The notes beneath the pieces are model-generated. The model had not been told where the DNA came from. It was given only the letters and a program-made list of their open reading frames with translations, and ran no database searches. The position numbers and the translations under genes were made by a program. A stretch of 64,000 nt of DNA from Candidatus Saccharimonadota bacterium. GTDB lineage: Bacteria; Patescibacteriota; Saccharimonadia; Saccharimonadales; Saccharimonadaceae. Positions 44,553 to 51,542 of the stretch are shown here, piece by piece; positions within the stretch are counted from its first letter, which is position 1; each line of letters begins with the position of its first letter. The stretch covers positions 24,540-88,539 of the forward strand of contig JAPUFB010000005.1 of NCBI GenBank assembly GCA_027492255.1. Reading direction: 5' to 3'.

Positions 44553-45221
44553 CTAAATATTGCCTAGATCTAGTGCTGAGGTCTCAATCTTTCTAGCTCC
44601 CGCCGCTGACAAGATAATATGTGCCTGCAGTCTTATACCCAGGAGCGTACCAACCCCTGTTAATCTCCTTGTTACGTCAACATCTGCGTCACTTGGATTA
44701 AGCGAATTGCCTGGATGATTGTGCGCAACGATTATTGATGCTGCATTGTCTGTAAGAGCTTGCGCAAAGACATCGCGTGGATGAATGAGGCTAGCGTTCA
44801 CGGTGCCGATACTGATTATATGACGATCGATCAGCTTATCCGCACCATCCAATGTGAGTAAAACGAAATGCTCCTGTTTCTTCGTGCGGATGTCGGAAAG
44901 GATCATCGCGACGTCATCGACACTACGAACGACCGTCCCAATCTTTGTAAACCGACTCGCGACTTCGAGACTGGCGAGCAATTTCGCAGCCGTTGCCGTA
45001 CTGACTCCTTTTATCTTCGTAACTTCGTCGAGCGTGAGTTTGCCGTTATTTGCTTCGAGTTGTCTTAATAGCTCTTTGGAAATTTTGACAACGTCAAAAT
45101 CTTTTACGCCGCTCCCGATAATCACCTGCAGCAGTTCTTCGCTCGAGAGGACTGAAACACCGCGCGCTAACAATTTCTCTCTAGGCCTATCCTCTTTTGT
45201 GATGTCTTTGATGCTTGTCAT
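44553..45221 (-). CDS. radC: RadC-family (JAB/MPN metalloprotease-like) protein
   Basis: 222 residues. An N-terminal helix-hairpin-helix region (REKLLARGVSVLSSEELLQV) leads to a JAB domain with metal-binding motif AHNHPGNSLNPSDAD (about 166-180) and Glu upstream in the NASLIHPRD region. Despite the name a role in recombination has not held up; RadC genes are frequent in mobile and defence regions. It starts 4 bases after the helicase stop and ends 25 bases before the OLD gene, so it is in the same transcript. Confidence 0.92.
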   Translation of the reverse strand: MTSIKDITKEDRPREKLLARGVSVLSSEELLQVIIGSGVKDFDVVKISKELLRQLEANNGKLTLDEVTKIKGVSTATAAKLLASLEVASRFTKIGTVVRSVDDVAMILSDIRTKKQEHFVLLTLDGADKLIDRHIISIGTVNASLIHPRDVFAQALTDNAASIIVAHNHPGNSLNPSDADVDVTRRLTGVGTLLGIRLQAHIILSAAGARKIETSALDLGNI

Positions 45222-45225
45222 GATG

Positions 45226-47133
45226 TTAATCCGTAATACTTACTCCGATATCATCTGTTGAGAATATATTGCGCATCACTGGTTTTTGCAAGGCCTGCCT
45301 GAAGTATTCTTGTGTCTCAGGGTCCGTACAGAAGATATAGCAACCTTTCATACCTCGCGTCATAAGCGTGCGGTAGGTATTCTTCACGATCATATCACCG
45401 ACAGCCTTTGCTTCTTCTGGGTGTTCCGCCGACATCTTCTTATACCCAAAGACGGACTTGTCGCTCGATGCCCGCTTTGTCGCATCTGCAACCAGCCTGC
45501 CATTGCGGACGATAAGATCTGGGCCGATGATAACGCCGACGTAATCAAGCTCGAGCCCTTGGCATGTATGAATGCAGCCAACCTGTTCGACCGAGTTTGG
45601 CTTGATAATCCATGCCTGGCCATCAGAATTCAGATTCCATGTTGCCTGATAATCACCGATTATGATATCTTTCATGCTCGGATTATTTTTACTTACCCAT
45701 TTCCAGCAATAGCCAGCAACGGCACGCGATTTATTATTTGCCTTATTCTTTTCTCGAATTAAATCGTGAAGTTCATTCGGTGAGTCAATGACACGAAAAT
45801 CATAATCAATGTCATCGAGATCTGTATTTGCGGTATCACGAATCTCCAGCACATTATCAAGCCACGCGAGGTATCCGTCGGATCCGTTGCAGCGAAATTG
45901 CGACGCGAGCTCCATCTCTGTAATTCGTGCTCCTAGGCGATGCGCCCAATATTTTATCTCCTCATTTGTGCCGATATCGCTGAGCGTCACCCTTTGGTCT
46001 TCGTCCACGAAGAAAATTGAGAACTTCGATGCAGAGATCAACTCTTTGATCTGGTTTTCGCCCATATTGCTATACAGTCCTGATTTTTCGTTCAAGCGGT
46101 GTGCTTCATCGATGATAAGCGCATCAATTTCTCCTAGTTTTGCCTCAGTATACGAGCCTGACGACATAAACATATTCGAGATACGAGATTTGCTCATACG
46201 TCCGGTAAGCTTTGCTTCGTACACTTTGCGAGGCGCTGAATTTCTCGTCACATACTGCGTAATGAGTCCGCGCCGGGTAAGCTCAACAAGTAGATTGATC
46301 GCGACAACGGATTTGCCTGTCCCTGGACCGCCCTTGACGATAATGACATTCCGCATTTCATCAGTCGCCACATTAGCCTGTTTCAAAGCAGTCTCGTATA
46401 CGATCTTCTGATCATCGATAAGCGTGAACTCCTGATTGCCGTTGAGCATTTCGCCAAGGCTATCCGCAAGCTGTTTTGACGGTCGAAGTTTGCCGTTCTC
46501 GATAAGATATATGACGTTATTTTTGTCACCATACTTTACATACCGTTTAATAAATTCTTTTAGCTTTTCACTGTCAGCTTGCAAAAAGGCCGGGGCGAGA
46601 TCTAAATATTGCTTATAGAAATCGTTTCGGATCACATCGTCATCTTTGTAGTTATGAAGATATGCGCACGGATGTAGAGAGATTTCGTTGTCCTGGATAT
46701 TCGCATTAAAATCTTCGAGCAAAGCTGCATACGACCATACTTGGTATGATGGATGCTCGTGATCTCCGATTCTGCCACCCACAAAAGTGCTAACGACACC
46801 ATCCATATCAGTCATAGTTGCCTCACTCCACTGTTTGAGTTCAACGAGAACGGCAACATTGCGCATCGATTCGTTAAGTCCAGTCATTATGAAATCGATT
46901 CGTTTTCCAGTACCCGGAATCTTGTATTCGATCGCGACGCCTGCGTCGTCGGGAAGTCCGGCATCATTAACAATGTTATTCATATACATCATCGAATTGC
47001 GCCATGACTCAAACTCGCGTATGCCTGTGCGATGACCAGTCTCACGAACAAATGATGCCATGATCTTATCAGCAATTTGATTCCGCATAACATCTTGCAC
47101 AAACTCTAGTTTAGAAGCTTGGTAAACTATCAT
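45226..47133 (-). CDS. PD-(D/E)xK nuclease fused to a DUF2075-type superfamily 1 helicase
   Basis: 635 residues. The N-terminal domain shows a PD-(D/E)xK-like pattern: GTGKRIDFIMTGL (Asp, about 81) and VAVLVELKQWSEAT (E-x-K, about 98-100) with a following HPSYQVWSYAALLEDF helix. From about 260 the DUF2075 helicase begins: Walker A VKGGPGTGKSVVAIN, Walker B ALIIDEAHRL, DEDQRVT, ELASQFRCNGSDG and NTYRTLMTRGMKGCYIF. The fusion would let an ATP-driven motor feed a DNA or RNA cutter. Start overlaps the MazG stop (TAATG). Confidence 0.85.
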   Translation of the reverse strand: MIVYQASKLEFVQDVMRNQIADKIMASFVRETGHRTGIREFESWRNSMMYMNNIVNDAGLPDDAGVAIEYKIPGTGKRIDFIMTGLNESMRNVAVLVELKQWSEATMTDMDGVVSTFVGGRIGDHEHPSYQVWSYAALLEDFNANIQDNEISLHPCAYLHNYKDDDVIRNDFYKQYLDLAPAFLQADSEKLKEFIKRYVKYGDKNNVIYLIENGKLRPSKQLADSLGEMLNGNQEFTLIDDQKIVYETALKQANVATDEMRNVIIVKGGPGTGKSVVAINLLVELTRRGLITQYVTRNSAPRKVYEAKLTGRMSKSRISNMFMSSGSYTEAKLGEIDALIIDEAHRLNEKSGLYSNMGENQIKELISASKFSIFFVDEDQRVTLSDIGTNEEIKYWAHRLGARITEMELASQFRCNGSDGYLAWLDNVLEIRDTANTDLDDIDYDFRVIDSPNELHDLIREKNKANNKSRAVAGYCWKWVSKNNPSMKDIIIGDYQATWNLNSDGQAWIIKPNSVEQVGCIHTCQGLELDYVGVIIGPDLIVRNGRLVADATKRASSDKSVFGYKKMSAEHPEEAKAVGDMIVKNTYRTLMTRGMKGCYIFCTDPETQEYFRQALQKPVMRNIFSTDDIGVSITD

Positions 47134-47489
47134 TATGCGATATGCTCCGTGTACTTCTTGTGATTTCCCCGAGCTTTTTCAATAGGATATTTTTTATCGT
47201 TTTTATCTAGCTTTTTTTCAAATGCTCTCGAAAGATCGATATTAGTTTTGTTAGCAAGTAAAATCATATACCATAAGACATCCACAAGTTCTTCCCCTAC
47301 AGCATCCTTGTTATTTTCGAGATATGTGACAATTTCTCCATAACTTTTCCATTGAAAATGTTCGAGAACCTCTCCTGCCTCAAGACTCAGCGATATCGCA
47401 AGATCTTTAGGATTATGAAATTGATCCCAATCGCGTTCGTCAACAAATTTCCGTATACGTTTTTGTAAATCGGCAATATCTGAGGCCAC
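47133..47489 (-). CDS. MazG-like nucleotide pyrophosphohydrolase
   Basis: 118 residues, single MazG domain. The metal-binding pattern is ISLSLEAGEVLEHFQW (E-x-x-E) and GEELVDVLWYMILLANK (E-x-x-D), as in all-alpha NTP pyrophosphohydrolases. It would cleave (d)NTPs to monophosphate and PPi. The start is the GTG at 47489 because AAGGAGG lies 6 bases upstream of it; an earlier in-frame GTG at 47495 touches the ribosome-binding sequence. TATACT (47515-47520) provides a short leader. First gene of the cluster. Confidence 0.9.
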   Translation of the reverse strand: MASDIADLQKRIRKFVDERDWDQFHNPKDLAISLSLEAGEVLEHFQWKSYGEIVTYLENNKDAVGEELVDVLWYMILLANKTNIDLSRAFEKKLDKNDKKYPIEKARGNHKKYTEHIA

Positions 47490-47586
47490 AATCACCCTCC
47501 TTATTATTGGCTTCAGTATACCTGTTCTGTCTCTGTTTTTCTAGCTACTAGAAAGGGTGTTACTGCTTCATCACGAAATAATTTGC

Positions 47587-48018
47587 TTAGCTGGCTTGTT
47601 TTGGTCCAACATCAACCATCCAGTCGATACCGAATTTATCGGTCAACATCCCGAAGATATCTCCCCATGGTGATTTATCAAGAGGTACCGTGACGGTACC
47701 ACCATCACTCAGCTTATCCCAGTAGTAACGAAGAAGTGTCTCGTCATCGCCACTCAGCGTCAGTGTCATACGTGAGCCGCCTTCCGCAAAAGGCATACTG
47801 CTCGGCGTATCTGCTCCCATAAATGAAATACCGTTATCACCGTTGAGCATGGCGTGCATGATTTTGTCTCGATCATCAGGCGCGACAGGCATCTCTGGCG
47901 AATCGTATTCTGCAAATGTATTTGATTCAACTGTACCGCCGAAGATACTTTGATAAAAACTCATTGCCTCTTTTGCGTTATCTTTAAACGCAATGTAACT
48001 GTGTAATTGTACCGACAT
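47587..48018 (-). CDS. VOC-superfamily protein, PhnB-like
   Basis: 143 residues. It resembles PhnB/glyoxalase-fold proteins: LHSYIAFKDNAKEAMSFYQS at the N-terminus, MHAMLNGDNGISFMGAD in the middle and WGDIFGMLTDKFGIDWMVDV at the end. The metal and substrate are not determinable; members range from antibiotic-resistance proteins to enzymes of unknown function. GGAG lies about 6 bases before the ATG. It stands alone, divergent from the SDR gene. Confidence 0.88.
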   Translation of the reverse strand: MSVQLHSYIAFKDNAKEAMSFYQSIFGGTVESNTFAEYDSPEMPVAPDDRDKIMHAMLNGDNGISFMGADTPSSMPFAEGGSRMTLTLSGDDETLLRYYWDKLSDGGTVTVPLDKSPWGDIFGMLTDKFGIDWMVDVGPKQAS

Positions 48019-48177
48019 AAAAACTCCTTTTTTCTACTAAAGCTATAGTCTAAGCCTAATAATACCTCGTGTCTGTGAGAAATCACACAACTTTGGACGT
48101 TGTCTATAGAGTTGGTTTTCAAAGAATCAGATGTAATCGAGTACAATAAAGGTAATGTTTAATGGAGATATATAACA

Positions 48178-48975
48178 ATGAAGGTTCATGGAAAAGTATT
48201 TGTTGTCACCGGTGCTGGTGGTGGAATTGGTGGCGAAGTTGTTAGAGTTTTGCTCGCGCGTGGCGCAAAAGTCACCGCCGTCGATCTGCGTGATGAAGCT
48301 TTGCACGCCCTGATGCAGCGTCTCGATGCAGGTGATGCGCTGTCAATTTACGCACTTAATACAATCGATCGAGGTGCAGTCGCGGCACTGCCAGATGCTG
48401 TTATGCAAACTCATGGACAAATCGATGGGCTTATCAACTGTGCGGGTATTGTCCAACCATTTGTAAAAATTGCAGATCTTGAATTCGAAGCTATCGAACG
48501 AGTGATGAACGTTAACTTTTACGGCACGCTTAACATGACGAAAGCTTTCCTCCCTCACCTGCTTCCAAGACCTGAAGCACATATCGTCAACGTATCTAGC
48601 ATGGGTGGATTCCTGCCAGTTCCTGGACAAAGCATCTACGGCGCGAGTAAAGCAGCGGTAAAATTGATGAGTGAAGGATTATATGCCGAACTTCTCGATA
48701 CCAATGTGCGAGTAAGTGTCGTTTTTCCTGGCGCAACCAAAACTGACATAACTAAGAATTCTGGCATCGCCGCCCCAACAACTGACGACAAGACGGCAAG
48801 TTTTCCTATGCTCTCCGCGATGTCAGTTGCAGAAATTCTCGTTGATGGGATGGAAGCAAACAAATTCCAGATTTTCACTGGTAAAGATTCACGTCTCATG
48901 AACCGGCTATATCGTTTGAATCCAGCATACGCCACAAAACTCATCGCCACGCAGATGAAGTCTCTACTAAGATAA
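48178..48975 (+). CDS. Short-chain dehydrogenase/reductase (SDR)
   Basis: 265 residues, classical SDR. Cofactor motif VVTGAGGGIGGEVVRVLLAR, Asp at the end of strand 2 (TAVDLRDEA) favouring NAD(H), the NCAG motif and the catalytic Ser-Tyr-Lys set in NVSSMGGFLP and SIYGASKAAVKL. The C-terminus is basic and hydrophobic (RLYRLNPAYATKLIATQMKS) and could sit on the membrane. Substrate unknown. A TACAAT hexamer lies about 30 bases before the ATG. Confidence 0.92.
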   Translation: MKVHGKVFVVTGAGGGIGGEVVRVLLARGAKVTAVDLRDEALHALMQRLDAGDALSIYALNTIDRGAVAALPDAVMQTHGQIDGLINCAGIVQPFVKIADLEFEAIERVMNVNFYGTLNMTKAFLPHLLPRPEAHIVNVSSMGGFLPVPGQSIYGASKAAVKLMSEGLYAELLDTNVRVSVVFPGATKTDITKNSGIAAPTTDDKTASFPMLSAMSVAEILVDGMEANKFQIFTGKDSRLMNRLYRLNPAYATKLIATQMKSLLR

Positions 48976-48996
48976 ATTGCGCTGAAATTAAAAGAC

Positions 48997-49032
48997 TCCC
49001 TGGGTCTCACTCTTTCGAGCGAGACCCAGGGA
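48997..49032. terminator. Bidirectional hairpin between the SDR and TPM genes
   Basis: 16-bp arms (48997-49012 with 49017-49032), one A-C mismatch, loop TTTC. T-rich sequence follows on the minus strand only. Confidence 0.75.
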
Positions 49033-49057
49033 AGCCTAACATGGAACAACTACAGGA

Positions 49058-51376
49058 TCACCACCCACTCGATCCGCTTGAGCCTCCGAAGTCGACAGAC
49101 GGAGCGGAGTAAGAAGTCGAGCTGGATGAGTATGAGGAAGAAGAGCTGTAGTACGAGCTCTGTCGACGCTGTTCCTCATCCTCTCGACGACGACGTTCCC
49201 GTCGCCTCTTCTCTTCCTCTTCTTCACGACGGCGACGTTCCTGCTGACGCGCTTCTTCAGCAGCCGCAACTTCGCTACTCGCCTGATCATAGGCGGAATT
49301 CGCAAGCTCAAGAGCCCGCTTTGCCGTGTCGAGCATCGCAACTTCGTCCCTCTGCCTGTCCAAGCGCGCAAATGTCTCACGCGCCTTCTTAAGCAGATGA
49401 TCTGCCTGGTTACCTACCTCGGAGCGATTGCTGGAGATATAGCGATCAGACTTATCTGACGATGTCGCGAACAGCGACCTCGCCGTCTCAAGCTGGCGCC
49501 GGACGGACTCGAGATACTCGTGCTCTTCCGTGGCCTTGCTGAACACATCGTCAGCAGCGCCATTAGCGAGCAGTGCCTGCTTCACCACCACGAGGTAGTT
49601 CGGCTTCTCCTTGGCCAGCTCCTGACGAGCGTTATCCAGATGCGTACGAGACTCATCGAGAACCCCATCAAGCTTCTGGTCAACGTCCTGCGAATGCTCC
49701 TTGATATAGGCATCCGCCTTATTGATATCAGCCTGAGCAGATGCGATCTCCTGCTCAGCGGTCTGCTGAGCCTCAAAGATGTTGCGCTCACGAGCGATGA
49801 TGTCATCATGCAAAGCCGCACCCTGGTTGATCATCTTCTCGATGTCCTCGAGCGTGTCAGTGGTTGCCTTGAGCTGAGACATATCCGTGAGAGCTGCCCC
49901 AGACACCTTATCCAACATCTCCTTGGCACGGAACAGCAGCTTGTCGGCCTTTGATCCGTTACCCTTGATGTTTTCCCAGGAACTGGGCGCATACTGCGTA
50001 GACATCCTCTGGAACGCCTCACCCGCCGGAACGCGCTTGTCCACTGCCGCCTGATGAAGGGCAGGAAGCGAAGCAAGCATGCTCTGACAGATGTTGAAAT
50101 CGTTCTGAGTATCGCTCACCGCAGCCGCAGCATTGGTGACCCGCGACTTCAGACTCGGAAGCTCAGTGATCAACGCAATCGCAGAAGAACCCTGCATCAT
50201 ACGTCGCTCATCAAGCATCCCGTTCAACGCGAGGAGTTCATCTTCCAGTGACTTGGCATCCAGACCCGACTGCCTCAAGCCGATCAGTGACGTATTGGCG
50301 TCAGCAACCTTCTCCTGCAGATCCGATACAGCTTCTGAAGCCGCATTCGCACGAGCCAAGAGCTCATCGTGCTGGGTATCGATAGAGTCAAGCTGAGCTC
50401 GCGCTGCAAGAAGCAACTTGAGCACAGACGTGTATCCCACATTGAGGTCGTGGTAGACGACATATGTCTGGCGAGTATTGAAATCGCCTGTCTTCTTGAC
50501 ACTCTTGATCTTCGCCTCAGCCTGCGTAATGAGCTCCCGAGCCTTGACTCGAGCATTCTTAGCAGCAGACTGTGTATCTCCTCCGATGACCGCAAAGTCC
50601 TCGAAGTAGTCAATGAAGCGAGGGTTATCGACATCTGCCATCAGCCCAGCAAGGGTCTCGACACACCGATTCTTCAGTGCCTTTGCCTCGTCACGTACCG
50701 CATTCGTCTGTCTGCGTTCTGCAACCAAAGGCACGATGACCTTGATGATGAGCAAAACGAGACTAACGAGACCAACAACGAGACCAACGATGATCCAGAA
50801 GAGAACCCAGTCAAAGGGAGTCGAGGGGACTGATGGCGCAGTCACTGTACCGCCGCCCTGGGGCGTATCGGCAGTCTGGCGAATCGTCTTCTTGATCTCA
50901 TCCACGCCGGCAATCATGCCGTCAGCGTACTTGCTTTTCTTGAATTCTGGGGCCATAACGACCGACTGAATCGTTGATGCCTTGGTGTCGAAGCGAGACT
51001 TCCACAACGTACCGTAGTAAATCGTGGTCTTGCGTTCGTTCATCGAGATGGCGAGGACAAAGAAGTTCTGCTTCAACTTCCCGCTCATCTGCCAACTTGC
51101 ACATCCACGCGCCATCTGGTCGACGTAGGTGTCAAGGCTGCCGGCATTGCCGAACGACTGAATCGCAACGACACGCCCATCAGCGCCAACATCCTGAAGA
51201 CTCTTGACGGACGCGGCAAGCGTGTCCTTCTGAGAACCGAAGATATTGGCATCATCAACGACGTATGCGTCACAACGCTCATCGGCGTACGCGCGCTGTG
51301 GCGCGAACGCAAGCATGCCCAATCCGAGCACAACCGATGCCACGATGGCAACGGCGCGTCTCAAGAAGTTTTTCAC
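49058..51376 (-). CDS. Large TPM-domain membrane protein with coiled coil
   Basis: 772 residues. Signal peptide (1-31, ending near PQRAYADE), then a TPM domain (about 33-165) with CDAYVVDDANIFGSQ and FVLAISMNERKTTIYYG. One transmembrane helix (about 192-215) is followed by roughly 500 residues of Ala/Glu/Lys-rich coiled coil, an Arg/Glu run (RRREEEEEKRRRERRRRE) and a Ser/Tyr/Gly tail ending SSGSSGW. This order is similar to TPM proteins of Actinobacteria. Codons are far more G/C-ending than neighbours. The start is GTG at 51376 with AAAGGA upstream. Confidence 0.85.
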   Translation of the reverse strand: MKNFLRRAVAIVASVVLGLGMLAFAPQRAYADERCDAYVVDDANIFGSQKDTLAASVKSLQDVGADGRVVAIQSFGNAGSLDTYVDQMARGCASWQMSGKLKQNFFVLAISMNERKTTIYYGTLWKSRFDTKASTIQSVVMAPEFKKSKYADGMIAGVDEIKKTIRQTADTPQGGGTVTAPSVPSTPFDWVLFWIIVGLVVGLVSLVLLIIKVIVPLVAERRQTNAVRDEAKALKNRCVETLAGLMADVDNPRFIDYFEDFAVIGGDTQSAAKNARVKARELITQAEAKIKSVKKTGDFNTRQTYVVYHDLNVGYTSVLKLLLAARAQLDSIDTQHDELLARANAASEAVSDLQEKVADANTSLIGLRQSGLDAKSLEDELLALNGMLDERRMMQGSSAIALITELPSLKSRVTNAAAAVSDTQNDFNICQSMLASLPALHQAAVDKRVPAGEAFQRMSTQYAPSSWENIKGNGSKADKLLFRAKEMLDKVSGAALTDMSQLKATTDTLEDIEKMINQGAALHDDIIARERNIFEAQQTAEQEIASAQADINKADAYIKEHSQDVDQKLDGVLDESRTHLDNARQELAKEKPNYLVVVKQALLANGAADDVFSKATEEHEYLESVRRQLETARSLFATSSDKSDRYISSNRSEVGNQADHLLKKARETFARLDRQRDEVAMLDTAKRALELANSAYDQASSEVAAAEEARQQERRRREEEEEKRRRERRRREDEEQRRQSSYYSSSSSYSSSSTSYSAPSVDFGGSSGSSGW

Positions 51377-51448
51377 GAGAGGTCCTTTCCTCTGTAGTTT
51401 CCTATGTTAAGCTGCGATCCCAGTCTGAAACAGGGATCGATCGGATGT

Positions 51449-51477
51449 ATTATAGCATTTTTTTAATATTTTTTCAA
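51449..51477 (-). promoter_or_regulatory. Strong extended promoter of the TPM gene
   Basis: Minus strand: -35 TTGAAA (51477-51472), 17-base spacer ending in TGC, -10 TATAAT (51454-51449). The leader of about 66 bases starts with a CGATCCC/GGGATCG hairpin (51415-51421 with 51433-51439). Confidence 0.7.
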
Positions 51478-51542
51478 TACTAATTACGTATAGTTACAGA
51501 GAAGAGGCTGTATGTTGTTACTCACGATCACCTATGAATACT

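Noticed and set aside
49520..50833. Several plus-strand open frames of 87-154 codons inside the TPM gene
   Set aside because: They lie opposite a continuous 772-codon frame with clear domains; Leu/Arg/Ser-rich translation is typical of antisense shadows.
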